In this document: positions 43,935-57,869 of the stretch, piece by piece
Numbering within the stretch: the first letter of the stretch is position 1
Layout of the letters: each line of letters opens with the position of its first letter
Assembly: GCA_963585895.1 (NCBI GenBank)
Contig: CAUZXS010002528.1
Coordinates: 16,559-80,558, forward strand
Length of the DNA stretch: 64,000 nt
Source: Sepioteuthis lessoniana
Taxonomy: Eukaryota > Mollusca > Cephalopoda > Myopsida > Loliginidae
Reading direction: 5' to 3'
The notes under the pieces: model-generated
The model's database searches: none
Told to the model about the DNA's origin: nothing
Seen by the model: only the letters and a program-made list of their open reading frames with translations
Made by a program: the position numbers and the translations under genes

Positions 43935-45110
43935 CTAAAAATTTGGTGTATTAATAGTACATATACTTAATAAATGGAGTATAAACTCAAAAAAATAAAT
44001 AAAAATAAATTCAATAGGAAAAAAAAAAAATCAAGCATTTAGTTTTGTGAAGTAAGTTTTGTAGTAAACTTTTCTCACAAAAATGAGATAGTTACCCCCC
44101 CCCCCGCTCCAATTTACAATAAAGCTAATGTCGTCAAAAAGCTAGTGTCAAGGTTGATTATAACACTATCAAAGTTAAGAATAATTATAAATCCTTGTCA
44201 ACAAAACAATTGTCTATGAAAAAGAAAAGTAAATTGGTTACTTAAAAAAGTCTGGTTATACATACATATGTTAGGTTAACAGGTTATTAAAAAAAAAAAA
44301 ATTAAAAATGAATAACTAATTCATTTTTTTATCTTTTCTTTTTAACCAATTTCTTTCTCATTATATATATATATTAAAATGAGTAGGTCCACAAAGAGAT
44401 TTGTATTTTTTAGGATTTATTTATTTATTTATTTTGTTCTTACATCAATCTCTTGATCTATGGAGCAGACGCCACAATTTTTATTGCTTTATGAATATTA
44501 TCACTGCATATATTCCATAGGTGCAATACCAAATATTTATGACTTTAAAAGTTAAATTATATTAGCAGACATAGAAATAGCTAGTAAACAACAAGGTATA
44601 CAATATTCATCACCAAAATACCTGATATAGTAGAAAACAATGTGTGAACTCTTAAAATACCTCACTCTGTTAATTTCTATGCTAATCAGTTCAATTAAAC
44701 TATTCTAGAAAAATCCTTCAATTTAAATGACATGATAATGTCAGGACAAAGGAGATAAAATACAATTAATTGATTAATCACAATTGATTGATTTATTTTT
44801 AAAAATCAATCACACAACAAGTAATGACTAATTAGGAGGTTCAAAGCAGCTACAATCAAGCATCTACCCATCAAGTGATATTTTAAATGGAATCTACTGT
44901 AATTATGGCACTTTTCGGATAGTTTGGTCCCTTCTATACAAAAAAAAAAAAAAAAATATTTTAAGTAGTCATTGCATTTTTATAATTGATAAAGCTTGAA
45001 GAAATAAGTCAAATTAACAAGCTAATATAGAACAAATAATTTCATCTATAAAAAATATAGTAGAACACCAAATATTCCAAAATGTCCTTTCCGTAGGGTT
45101 TAGAACTGCA
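43935..45110. other. No gene recognised
   Basis: AT-rich sequence with a poly-C run near 44094-44105 and poly-A runs near 44289 and 44940. Confidence 0.4.
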
Positions 45111-45114
45111 TCTC

Positions 45115-45560
45115 CTGGATTGGGTCAGACCACCCCTCCTCCCCCAAAAAAGTGGGGGCATTCCAAGTATCATACTAAACTGCATCTGATGGTGAGACTC
45201 CAGTTCTTGAGCTTTGAAGGTGGGGAGAACCCTTTCAATGTCATTAATCTGACAGAGTGGTAGTATCTGTTAGGGTCCAATCGATGAGTCAAATAGATCT
45301 GCTTGAAAATCATTAGTATTGAATAAGAATACATAAAGCCCTATAACTGTGCAATCAAATTATTATTAAATAGAAATAGTTGCTTTAAACTATATAATTG
45401 TGAGTAAATTATAAGTATTAGATACTTGAAACCATACAATTGAGTGCAAATTATTAGATAAGAATACTTGATATCCTATAACTGTGTGCAAGTAAATGAT
45501 TCTAGACAAAAAATGCAATGGTACATTAAAAAAATATAGTTATGAATGTTTTAAGAAGCA
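45115..45560 (-). repeat. Dispersed family R, minus-strand copy
   Basis: 'gtatctgttagggtccaatcgatgagtcaaatagatctg' and repeated 'ataactgtgtgcaag' modules are the complement of the family tail and middle. Confidence 0.6.
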
Positions 45561-45784
45561 TCTACACAAAAAAGTAAATACAAACATAAAATATACATGA
45601 TTCCCTAAATTCTAAGAATAAAATAACTCTTGCTAGCTTGACATACCACTAAAATCAATAGAATATTCCAAAAGGACAAAGTATGTTAATTATTTATGTA
45701 TGGATTTGGACATGAAGTAAACATTAGCTTATCAAAGAGCAAGTGCCTAAATTACTAGTAGAATGGAGGAACCAAGTTCAAATA

Positions 45785-46065
45785 CTGACTGGAATAATTT
45801 ATATCTATTCATGTCTTTAAGAAAGCATATGAATCCATTTATTCCCTTCGTTTATTTACCTTTGTGCTAATGCCCTTCAAAAAGGGATGAATCTATCTGT
45901 TCTCTCCTCTCTATCTTCAACTATGGATAAAATAGAGTAGACTGGGCACTCTAGCATAGGTAGAGAAACCAGTAGAAAAGATAAACTGAATTCAAACCAG
46001 CCATGCTCCACTAAAAATTGATCTTATGTCACATCCTTGCCTGTGACAGAGAGATTGTGTAAATA
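45785..46065 (+). repeat. SINE family S copy
   Basis: 'gctaatgcccttcaaaaagggatgaatc', 'gtagactgggcactctagc', 'actgaattcaaaccagccatgc' and 'tgtgtaaatacatgtg' are in order. Confidence 0.55.
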
Positions 46066-46739
46066 CATGTGTGTGAGTGTGTATGAGAGATACTGGTATG
46101 TTAAGACTTGACAGAAAGAATCACTAAAACAAAAGTCTCAAACATGTGGCCTTCCAACCACACTGATGTCTTTGAATGATGTTTCACTGACTGTTTGCCT
46201 CATTTTTGCAAATTCTGGCCATGTTTGGAAGCAGTTTTTTCTCAACAATAAAAATAAACCTGCATTGCACTGAAAACTTTCAGGTTAACATTTACAGTCC
46301 GTGTTGAGATTGGCTAATTCAAATCATTTGAATAAGCCCAACACAAATTCCTCATTACTGCAAAATAATCCTTGATATATCATTAGAATTAACAGATCAA
46401 ATAAAGGCAATAAGAACCCTAACATTAGTTATAAATCTGACATTCAGTTAATAAAAAAAATCTTTTCAATTTTTATTCATATTAGATTTTTTTATTAGTT
46501 CACATACAAACAGCCACAACAGTCATATACACATTTGATAAAGAAACATTCTCCCTAGCAACCTATTACATTTATTGCAAAACCTTTCTCCAGTTGTTAT
46601 TTTTAATCAGTTGGTCTTCTTACCTGGGATATAATGACTATTTTTCTTTTGTCATTGAATATGAAATCCTGTACTAAAAATTAGGTATATAACAAATAAG
46701 AGTAATAGATTAGATAAATACAAAGAATTAACTAGCACT

Positions 46740-47120
46740 ATGTATCTATATACTAAAATTCTCATTATGTGAGTGATGGCAACCACCTCCAATTCGAATA
46801 TAGCTACTACTTATTGTTTTGTAACAATCTTATATCAAGCAACACCAATATCTGAAACCTTTTTATAGTAAAGAATGATGGCGCACCAAGTCAATCCCAC
46901 TAAGTTTCAATAACACATATTTAAAAAGAAAAGCAAAACTTACATCATTAGATGTTACTAAAGCTGCAGGTTTTATATCAGTCTTTCTCTTAACAAAATG
47001 TAGGAGTCCATCACTCACTTCATTAAGAGATTTATATTCAAGCAATAATTAAAACTAAGAGAATAAAGCAGTTTCCAATTCAATTTGCAACTAAATAATT
47101 TTGCAGGGTCTTCATTGTAC
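46740..47120 (+). repeat. Helitron-like dispersed modules
   Basis: 'atctatatactaaaattctcattatgtg' at 46745 and 'ccaattcaatttgcaactaaataatttt' at ~47075 bracket ~300 bp, the same order as at 6740-6910 but with a different interior. Confidence 0.4.
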
Positions 47121-47124
47121 CAAA

Positions 47125-47990
47125 TTCTCAATATAATTGAAACAACCATAAAATGCTAATCAGATCCTTCACGCCTTCCTAAACAGAACGATCATAGGTT
47201 TTTATTACAATAAGAACTTAACGGTTTCACAGGTAGTTTAGTATATGTACTGAAAAGGATTCTGATATAGAAATACATTGAAGAAAGACTGATGTCAAAC
47301 AATCTAGGATCATTTTATGCTTTGAGGTTAGGAAATTGCATACATTAAATGTTTACATTTATATTTTTTTGTAGTTGTTTCATCAAAGATTTTTCCTAAA
47401 TAGAAGCATCAATATCATCATGGAACACTGTTAGAATTGGAACCCAATGGGTTCTCAGGTCATCTAATAGCAACTAAGTATGTTCTTATCAAGAAACAAG
47501 CAGAGACATGCTGTGATGGGATATTTCAGACAATGATATCAGAGCAAGTAATCATGTACTGTACTCTGAAATGTGTGTCAGGTCAGCCCAGCCAGTGTTT
47601 CTCCACACACAGTCCTTGTGCATCTCACAGTCCAGTCATCAATGAAATTCCTTCAAGCTTTTTCTATCTCTAATCCTACATATCACTTACACACTGACCT
47701 TTATTTTAAACTAGGCCTTCCTTTGCCCTAAAAAACTGCAAAATATTTAGACCTATACCATTATGTCCAAAAAGATTTATGGGAGACCAATATACAACTG
47801 CCTAGAGTACTGACTGGTGCTAATTTTTTGAATAAAGATCTTAACTTAAATATTGGTATAAAAAAGTTACTATCACACACATGCATATAGATTTCATTCA
47901 CAATTATTATGGGACAGAAGTGGTATTATATAGTATTGCCCATAAATAGATAAACTAATTTTTTTTATAAAATATTAATTTTCTTCTAAA
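47125..47990. other. No gene recognised
   Basis: A 78-codon plus frame at 47437-47673 has fairly balanced composition but no motif I recognise and no clear splice context. Confidence 0.3.
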
Positions 47991-48029
47991 TCAATCATAA
48001 GTCGAGGGTGGCCCAAATCAATCATACCA

Positions 48030-48335
48030 GGATTTTATTAAGTCTAAAGTAATAAAAAAAAAAAAAAAAAAGTTGGCAACCTTAGTCAAGTGTGACCCAA
48101 AGGCTCCCTTTTTGATAGCTACTACACGAAGGTGTAGGGGAGGGTGCTACTCCTTTCCCTGGATTGCTCCAATTTACCCTTGATCCATACCTTATAATGC
48201 AGAGTGTTAAGCAAGGATGCATCAAGTACCATTTTTTGTGTCTTTGGTATGACTCGACCTGAAATTAAACCCCGGCCTCCCAGGCCATTAGCAAACACTC
48301 TAACCTCTAGGCCAATGGACCAGTTTTTTACTAAG
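48030..48335 (-). mobile_element. tRNA-derived SINE (OR-like), minus strand, likely 8-bp target-site duplication
   Basis: The body matches the SINE at 37040-37286 in reverse. TAAGTCTA occurs on both sides (near 48039 and 48328), a probable target-site duplication. The tail on this strand is T-rich. A detached fragment 'agtcgagggtggccc' lies at about 48001. The 77-codon frame is repeat sequence. Confidence 0.75.
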
Positions 48336-48339
48336 TCTA

Positions 48340-48653
48340 GTGGAACATTATACAATTAAAATGGATATTGTTAAGCATTATTAATAACCAAACTCTACAG
48401 CATTGAAACTGTAACCAAAAATAAAATTGTTGTAATGACATTGGACAATGATTGTACCTAATTTGCATATAAGGAATGGGATAGATATATAGTCATCCTA
48501 GTAGGAGAAAATGGATATACAAAAAGATGACACTGAACAACAAACTTGAAACAGAATAACTTAATAACATCATAAAAAGTGTATGTGTATAAAAAGGGTG
48601 TACTTATTTTTGGACTGCTACATGTAAACACACTTCCTTCAAACATGCCAGAG

Positions 48654-48684
<31 letters not shown>

Positions 48685-51110
48685 GATAGCTAAGAGAAAT
48701 GTAATGTTAACATGCAGACTGAATCTTTATTTTTAAATGAATCATTATCACTCATTATTTTTTATTAAAATGAAATAAAATAGCAGTCATAATAAAAGTG
48801 AATCTTGTTTGATAACATTTCATCTCTACTTATATGCAGAGACACATGCATACTTGTATCAGTCTAATGTTTAAACATTTGCAGAAAGGAAAAAGGAAAG
48901 AAATATGACCAATAGTGTAGCTCATTATAGACATAATTTTGAAATTTAAAAAATGAAGTAAATGACTGAAACTTCCTCTTATCTGTACAAAAAAAAAAGT
49001 AAATATTACATTTTCATATGATTTTTTTGAAAATTCCCAAAGAAATGATAGAAATTCTCTTTACTAGGCTAGTCTATACAGTCACATAAACAAATTTGTT
49101 TTAATTATTTCTGCAGTAATGTACAAAAAACACAAACCAATTATTTATCTATTCTTTGTATTAAGAAAATAATTTTTTAAATAAATAAATGGGGGGGGCA
49201 CAGACCTAGAATAGACCAACAAGAAAAAATTCTTATTTTTGTTGTAATGAACAAAAACATTCAAAATAGAAACATAATACTTACATTTACCATTCAGATA
49301 AAAGTAAGTTTCACTTATTTCTTTCATTTTTCGGAATGAACAGTAATATTTTAGTTTCAAAAATTTTGTATTGGTCATAAGTTGATAGCTTAATGATTTA
49401 GGGAAAAAAAAGACTAAACAAATATGGATATTTGGCATTTGATTATTAAGTTGAAAAAAAAAAATATGAAGAGAATAACTGAAACTTACTCTTATTTGCA
49501 TGGTGAATATATTGCATTTCTATATAAATTTTAGTACATTGCTGCAGAAATTAAGGAAATTTATTGTGTTATTCTAGACAACCACAGACATCTTTTTCCT
49601 AAAAATATTCAAGGATATTTTTTACAACAAAACAAAAAAGACTAAAAAGCAAATAAGAGAAATTTCTTCTCATGACAAGACGAAGGAAAAGTGTGAGTGT
49701 CTGAAAAGAAAACAGACAAAATAGATATTTAAGGTTAATACAAACAAAACTTCTTCCTAAACAGATATACCATTTTTGTTTCTCATAACTAAATAACAAA
49801 AATGCTTCAAAGTCAACATTTCTTACACTGGCAGAGGAATACAGGCAAAGCTTGTAAACAGAAACTCATTAAGAATAAAAATTAATTTCGAATTAAAACT
49901 TTTTTCCCAAGCATATAGTCTCACATTCATAAAATCCACAAATACCAACTCAGTATATATAAATCATGACTCAACCGGTATCCCACCCATATATTTCCAT
50001 AGTGAAAGCAACTGCATGAAGCCAAAGTTTCCTCTACTTCATTCATAATAGTTGTTACATTTAGTATAGAAAATTCATATGCAAATATAACTGCTATGAG
50101 AGAGAGAGAGAGAGGAAGTACTAAGCCTGATTAAAACTGGATTGAGTCTGTTAAATTGGTAATTTAATTACATATCATTAGGACAAACAATTTGAATAAA
50201 AATATTTCAAATCAATAAATCTTATTCACTTAAATTTAAAATCATTTCTCCCCAAAAACTGAATTTTTTCACAGAACAACTTCATAATATTTATATAAAA
50301 AACAATTGATAATTTTTTTTTTTTGGTAATCTGCATTATTTTGTGGTGAAAATTATCTTTGTAGGCTTCCAGGATAAATTTTTAACTGATAAAAAGATTG
50401 TAAAATAGACATTGTTTAGAAAAATGAAATAAGTAAAAGTGTTTTGGGGATTTGTCTCTCAGTCTTACTGTATTTATGATCAAAGTCTTGACCTCTTTTA
50501 TAACAGATACTTTAATCTAACACAGTTGATAAATAATGCAATAAACAGAAACATGAATTCAATGTCTATATTTAAAACAAAATTAATCATAAGAAAGATC
50601 TTTATAAGTAACCAAAATTTCATTAACAAGTTTAATTAATTTTCTCAATCATTAAAATTAGCTGTCTCTACAAGTGGGTGGATGTTTACAAATTAGTTAA
50701 AATCATGAAATCAAAATAATCACATTTATATCAATGAGAAGTGTTTGTTTTTTGTTTTTTGGTGGGGGGGTATATTATTTATATTGAGCCAAATTACTCA
50801 TGTCTAATCAAATTTAGTAGTCTTTGCTTAATGGGAATATCTAATTCATATATTTAACTTTTAAAATCAACTGCAATAATTTATGTTTTGTTATTCCTTT
50901 CTATTCAGGTTTTCTGTGATCTTTACAAGATTTGTTGATAACTGGTAAACACCTTGGCATTTTAAATCAAAGCTTCAACTAATAAAGGAAAGAAAGAAAC
51001 AACTGAGAATTTTTTATTACTATATTTTGAATAAAATAAAACATTTCAGAAATTAAAGTTTAGAACTTTTTAAAGTTAAATATTGTTTGTAAAAAGCAAT
51101 CTAAGTTATT
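48340..51110. other. No gene recognised; low-complexity AT-rich DNA
   Basis: Contains a poly-T run at about 48656-48684, a G run near 49192, and a mini-hairpin at 50041-50100 of the 9734 family followed by a GA run. The 118-codon minus frame at 49145-49501 is rich in Phe, Tyr and Lys, as chance frames in AT-rich DNA are. Confidence 0.4.
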
Positions 51111-51114
51111 TCAT

Positions 51115-51525
51115 TTAGTTTATTCTTTTAACAACATTAAATGGTTTCAAGTATTCCTATCTCACACTAACAGTTTTATTTGTACACAGTTAAATGGTTC
51201 CAAGACTTGCTATGTAATACTAACAATTCAATTTAACATCAGTAATTTGTTTGCATACAGTTAAATGGTTACAAGTTTAGAAAATGATTACTTATTCCTA
51301 TTTGACACATAGATGGGACCCTAAAAGATACTACTAATCCAAGACAGAGTGGATCTGGGACTAACAGTTATGAAAGGGTACTCCACATTCTCCAAAGCCC
51401 TGAAACCTCACCATCAAATAGTATAGTGTCATTTTCAGGACCCTCGTTGCAGAGATGCAGTCAGCATATTCTACAGTCCCAGCTAACTGAGCTACCAGAA
51501 CTGTAGCCTTACTATTATAGTTTAG
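51115..51525 (+). repeat. Dispersed family R copy
   Basis: Three 'agttaaatggtt(t/c)caag' modules are followed by 'catagatgggaccctaaaag', 'gacagagtggatctggga', 'gggtactccacattctcc' and 'ggaccctcgttgcagagatgcagtc'. Confidence 0.65.
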
Positions 51526-51529
51526 TCTT

Positions 51530-52775
51530 ATATTCAGGACAGGTAGTTTGATTTGTTGGATAATAAATTTATCTCTATTGAATTTCTTTCATTCTAGGAA
51601 ATGCTGGAAACTCCCAGTATTTTTATATTTATTCATCTCATCCTTAAAACATTATGTTCTAATTTTTTTTAATTAAAAAAAATAGATAAAAAAAATAATC
51701 AGTGGGAACTTTTTAATCAATTCCTTGGGGTCTGGGATATTTTATCATGACATTGGCAAAACATATCAACTGCTCCACCATCAACAAATTGGTCTGAATC
51801 ACTATAATTTTCACTGGCAGTAGAGAAAAACACACACACAAGCTAAAAACTTCTTAAGATATCTCATCAACCACCTTCAAATTGTTAAATAACTGTCTTT
51901 TTCTTTTCTTTTTACTTCACCCACTTTCCCAGGGGTGGGTGTATGATCCCACACCCAACAACACACACACCTTACTTTCATATAAAGCTAGTCTATGTTT
52001 TCAAATCTTTCAACATCTGTTTACAACAACCAAAAAGTTATTTTTATGTCTGGCCCTGAAGGAGTTTAATTTATTTTTAAATAATCCCATCACTGACTAC
52101 TTAAAGAAACAAGTTAACATTAACAACAGTGCTTTAAATTTCTACAAGTTAGCATAGAGGGAGAGGAGAAGCATCTCTTGTAGGCTATAATCTTGGAATA
52201 TAGCCTACCTGTTGCTAGGCAATGCAGTCACAAATGCTTATTGGTCTTTACTATTTAACTTCATTCACACTTATAAACTTTTTATTCTTATTCTTAGCTT
52301 TTGAAATCCATAGAATATTAACTTCTGACCTCATTGAAATATGAAATAAATGAGCAAAATCCTATGCTGAATGATTCATGCTTCTGAAAAAGAAAAAACA
52401 AAGAACTTTGTCTCTAAACAAGTGATTTGTTTTCTTTTACAATATAACTATGCATGGTATAAATGATCTTAGACCATCAATTTAACATACAAATAAGTAG
52501 TATATGTTTACAGTTATTAACTTCCAATCATAACTTGCAAAAGAAAATTTATAAATCCATCTTCATCTATCCTTTCTTAAGCCACCCAACTATATAACAC
52601 ATAAGTAAGGTAGGTAATGGATGTAAACAGGTGTATTATTTGTTGCTACCTGTAGACACCTTATGGAGTATTGGGTCAAAACCACACCCCCACAAGTGAT
52701 ACTGCTGTAGTATCAGTAGAAAGTAGATTTTATAGCATATAATAAAGTACCATGTCCACCTAGAGTTAGGTCCTA
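51530..52775. other. No gene recognised
   Basis: A 91-codon plus frame at 51882-52157 shows no known motif. Nothing else is supported. Confidence 0.35.
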
Positions 52776-52779
52776 TACA

Positions 52780-52930
52780 GGTGGCCGAACAAGGCTAGAG
52801 AGACCAGTTCTATTTTACCCATAGACAAAGAAGAAAGAAGAGATAGATTCATACCTTTTGCAAGGGCATTAGTGTGACATGAACACAAACTGTCTCAGTT
52901 TCAATTTGAACTCAAAAAGCAGATTCCAAT
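52780..52930 (-). repeat. SINE family S fragment
   Basis: 'aacaaggctagagagaccag', 'attttacccatagacaaag', 'ataccttttgcaagggcattag' and 'tcaatttgaactcaaa' are in order. Confidence 0.5.
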
Positions 52931-53689
52931 TTTCTGTACTGTTAACTGTTAGGCTGCTCTCTCACCTTCTCAAAAAGGTGGATTAATATAAAAAAAAAAT
53001 TATTTTTTAGCATCAGAAATCTGAGACAATAGAAAGAAAAGGCAGAAAGACTAGAAAATCAAGTCAAAAATAATTTTTACAATGTTGGCTTCAAGACAAA
53101 TATAGGTTTCATATATTGATTAGCTTTTGACAGAATGATATCTTGACACATTTTAGAATTAAAACTGTTGCCCAAAATTCATCACTACAATGAAAAGAAA
53201 AGAAATGACAAAAAATATTGATTTATATCAACTTTAGATAAAACTGGATGTGGGAAAACAAAAATTTCAGATGTGAGGGAGACAATTTTTTTTATTGTAT
53301 TTAAAATTAGATTAAATTCAACTTAGATTTACACTTCAATAGATCAAGTTAATATTTATCCATCTTCCCACAATGGTAGATTCTGACACAAGGCAAACAT
53401 AATATGAGTTATTCATTTTGTATTGGATGGACTGTTTTCCTCATAGCATCAGCCACGTTAACCATTTATTGTGAAGTTCCAAGAATTTTTTCTCCATCAT
53501 AGAACAGTCACTACAATCTTTTTTTTAATATGTCAATTTCAGAAATTGCTCGGTTCTGTTAATATTTTCCTTAGTCAGCAGAGACTAAACCCAATCCTAC
53601 CTTTTTAAGTTCAATGAGGAGATGGAACTTTAGAGAAGGGGATGACCTCCTTGAGCTGGAGTGAGATTTTTATCATGTCTGTGACTCCA

Positions 53690-54070
53690 GCATGATGGTT
53701 GGTTTTACAATATGTCAAATATTGTTGGGTTATTTAATGCCAAAGCAACTTTTTTTTGCATGCAATTATATGGTTTCAAATAACTAATGATAACCATTCA
53801 TAAAAAATTATAGCTTCTTATAATTAGTCTAAATACAAATGTGTACACAGTTATATAATTTCAAATATTCCTATCAAATACGAGTAATTTTCAGAACATT
53901 TGACTCATTGATAGGAACCTAACAGGTACTACACTACTCCAAGTCAAAGTGGACCTGGCAGTTATCACAACAAAGAAGTTACTTCACACTTCTCAGAACT
54001 TTAAAACTGGAGCCTCAATACTGGATGCAATTTAGCATCATACCCAAGACACTCATACAAAATGAGGTTC
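53690..54070 (+). repeat. Dispersed family R copy
   Basis: 'tggttttacaatatgtcaaa', 'ttatttaatgccaaagc', then 'cattgataggaacctaacaggtac', 'aagtcaaagtggacctgg' and 'acccaagacactc'. Confidence 0.6.
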
Positions 54071-54074
54071 TCAA

Positions 54075-54499
54075 AATAGCAGGTGACATTAGAGTAGTAA
54101 TGAGAATACCAACAAATATTTCTGACAATATGAAGAAAAAATGAAGATTAAGAGCTAAATCTAATTATTTGTATCGAAAATTTGTTTAGCAAGTTTCAGT
54201 ATTCTCATTTTATGCTAAGTATTGGAAGTAAGAAAAGAAAACATTGTTAATGGTCAGGAATTAAAACAAATATTAATGACAGAATAGGGCTCTGCATGAT
54301 ATATCAATCATACAATGTGTGTGTATGTGTGTGTGTAATTAATTTTTGATAAGCTTTATTAAGTAGATTACTGGGTTATCTCGAGCAGGCAACATTTTGA
54401 GTGATTGTCAGCTGCTGATATGATGGGGAAAAATTTATAGAGCATCTGAATGCTGGCCTAGAAATTCATGTACAGAATTTAAAGGCCTTTGCTGGCTAA

Positions 54500-54530
<31 letters not shown>

Positions 54531-55165
54531 ATTTTGAAAATCATTTTTAACTCACAAGATACATGAATACAGAATGCAAGCAAATTATGAATACACCATA
54601 CACTTCTTTACATGCACATCCTTAGATTACACATACTCCTTTATACCATACATGCACACACACACACACACCTCCTTTACACCATACCTTCACAACCTTG
54701 CTGCAAATGAAAAGAAATTAAACAGAAAATCTAAAAATGTCTACATACAAAACAGGTAAGCATGTAAACAAAAATGAAATTATGTGGGGAGACAAATATA
54801 AACATAATTTCACTATCACTCAACCAAACCCACCAACATTCTTTCCAGTTCAAAGTTGGTCACAAGAAAGTGATTGTAATGTGCATGTTATTCAGTAGAT
54901 TAAACAAAGTTAATGCATCAAAGACAACAGCTTCTTTTATCTTTAACATATATATATAAGTTTTAATCTTTTTAATGGACCCAAATATGGTACAAGGATT
55001 TCAAGGATAGCAACCCAAATCAGTTCCACCTGCTTGAACAGTTCTACTCATACCCTAATTTTAAAATTGTCTTTTCTTCTAAAGAAGGAATACAACAGAA
55101 ATATTCATATTGTAAGGCTATTCTCACTTACATTGTCTTGAGTTTCTTCATAACATCATTAGTCA
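54075..55165. other. No gene recognised; simple repeats
   Basis: A (GT)n run near 54316-54336, a poly-T run near 54501-54525 and a (CA)n run near 54656-54671. The 61-codon frames here are not coding by any recognisable motif. Confidence 0.4.
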
Positions 55166-55168
55166 TCA

Positions 55169-55600
55169 TGTAGCATATTGACCCTTGACCACGCTGTCAA
55201 TTAGAGATTCTCTGCATAGGACACACCTGTGGAAATACACAGAAGCAGTCACGTGGTTGAACAGATGCATGGGTGTCATGAAATGATATATGCAGATGCC
55301 CATGTGAGATATGAGGAGTCTCTGTCTTGAGTCAGTCTCATTTGCGGCAAGAAGAGATTCGGTCAGTCAGACCTCCAGTTGAATACCTCCATCTAAGAAG
55401 CAGAAGAAGTACTAAGTGGGGCCTTGAAGATAACAACACAGTATGGTCAAGAAGAGAAATTATGGGTCAATGCGGTGGTCTCCATTTGTCTTCCTGTCTC
55501 CGTCTGTGTCTCTCACACCAGAGAAGCTTTGATCCCTTTTGAGAGAAATAAAGACATTTTTGTAAAAAGAAAGTGTCATTCCTTCATTCCTTATACAACA
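55169..55600 (+). mobile_element. Possible solo LTR, ~430 bp
   Basis: A GC-richer unit begins TGTAGCATATTGACC and ends ...CATTCCTTATACAACA, with an AATAAA near 55548 about 50 bp before its end, the layout of an LTR with R and U5. I could not find a matching direct duplication at the two edges, so the boundaries are uncertain. The overlapping 71- and 61-codon frames would be incidental. Confidence 0.4.
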
Positions 55601-55609
55601 ATTATATAA

Positions 55610-56169
55610 ATTATTCTTTTTATACAAACTAATTTTTCTTCAACCTAGTCTACAGGTAGTTTCCAGGTTACTATCAAGATTTCTAATTAAGTTGATCTTC
55701 AAACTAAATTGTAAACAAGTCAAAACAAGTACATGTGCTTCTGATTTAGCATTATTTAGACAAATGTTTGTCTTGCTATTTACCTGTCTATACATATGAA
55801 ACACTTAAAACTTCCAAATGGATTAAAATTTTAAGCAAAATATAATAGTAAATAATAATCTACACTGTTCCAGCAGATAACAGTAACAATAAAGAAAGCA
55901 AAAGTCCCAAATACTGAGACGTAGCCAGAGAATAAAAAAGTTGTGGAACAGAGATACCAATCATAGTTGGAATCCATGAAACAACCCCAAAGAACCCAGA
56001 AATGAAACTGGGAGAACTGGAAATTCAAGGAAGAATTAAGACTGCCTGGACCACAACACTACTGAGATGATCAAGAATACTTAGAAAAGTTCTTGAGAGC
56101 TGAAGAGACCTGCTATCATTCAGACTAAAACAAAAAAACAAACACCACCTACTACTGGTGTGAAAAAGG

Positions 56170-56203
<34 letters not shown>

Positions 56204-57860
56204 CAGAAGTAATTTAATAATACTAATCGTAGAAAAACAAGAACATTATCAGTCAAGGAATATAAGTAAATACAAAGATCTGAAAATAGAAATGGAGAAA
56301 ATGTGGTACCCTGGGTATGATAAAGAAATAGACAGATAAACACATTAATAAAATACCTGAGAGTCCTAGCCTATATGAAATACAAAAAAATTGCACTTGG
56401 TAGAACTGGTCATATCTTTACAAGAGTATTAGCAATATGACTGAAAAATATTACCTAAAAGCAGCAGGCAAAAAAAATAAATAGAATGCATATAATCACT
56501 ACCTTCTCTCACCTTAGATCTCGGGTAAAGAACTCGTAAAGGATAAGAAACTGATAATTAAGTAATAATAATAAAAGCAACTAAATTCAGTATCTTATAG
56601 AATAGAAACAAAAAAGACAAAAGAACATTTTTTAAATGAAAAAGAGTCAAAACTTATCTCCTAAACTTAGAGTTAGTTGCAAATTACACAACATTAATTG
56701 CATTAACTTTGAGCAATATCCTTTTAGTTTTTGATATTGATTGCATTTATTTCCAATATGTGATGCTCCTTGATAATGTACAAATGATAACCAAGTAGAG
56801 ATTTACTTTTATATATTTCAGATTAAAATTTGTCAATAATTATTACTAATAATTTTGAATAGTATCATCTTTTCTTTCAAAAATTATCAATAACAAAGTT
56901 TTGATTGAAAAGAGAAAAAAAGTAATGAGTTTTGATTGAAAAGAAAAAAGTAACTGGAATCGAAGGATAATATTACTCAGTATTATTAATGATAATGAGT
57001 TTTGATTTTTTTTTAAAGAAACTAGAATTAAAGAATGAAAGAAGAGTTGAAGTTTAATGCTAGTGATTGACAATGCTTCATTTATAAAAACAAAATATCA
57101 ATTGGTTAATTAGATTTAGATGAAGCATTGTAAATCTTTAATTTTCTTTCATCTAATTTTTACTGGCTTTTCATCACAACTCACAATTATCAATAAAAGG
57201 TATCATGTACTTGTTTGCAATTATAAAAGATACAAAGCTTAATGTTTATTTCATGAGATATCTGCCCCTCGTCCCCCGAGTCACATCTTTAACATGAGTT
57301 TTACCCCCGCCCCCCAAAAAGTTAAATTCTTAAGCCTTATCTTAAGCTATCAAAGAACACTCAAAATTGTCCTCTTTAAATTGAATGAATACATAATGTC
57401 AAGGGAAAATATTCCATCTCTCAAGCTACACAGCATATGCATTTTGATGATTTTATCAAGTCATATTGTCCCATAATAACAGAGACAGGGTCTCTCCAAC
57501 AGCCAAGACCCTTTCAACATCAATTCCTATCTTGTTAAATGCTAAAAGCTGCCAAACATATTTTTTCCTTCTGTTTATGTGATTAAAACAATGTTTTTGC
57601 AGGTTATGTAAAATGAAAGAGTATGGAATTTGTTAGATAACTATTATGAAAGAAACAACTAAATGAAGACAGGCAAGCAAGTAGCAAGTGCAGACAACTT
57701 TACAGCAAATGAGAAATATCATATCTTACTGATAATGATTATTATTACAACAACAACTACTACTACAACCACTACACACTTGAAAATATTTTTTAAAAGA
57801 CCAGTTTTCAGTATTTATAATTGAATGAAAGGCATGAATCCATCTCTTCTACTTACACAA
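55610..57860. other. No gene recognised
   Basis: AT-rich, with a poly-A tract at about 56169-56200. A ~35-bp unit 'gagttttgattgaaaagaaaaaagtaa' occurs twice near 56895-56955. A 10-bp stem AATGCTTCAT/ATGAAGCATT lies near 57073-57127. Confidence 0.4.
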
Positions 57861-57869
57861 CCAGTTCTG

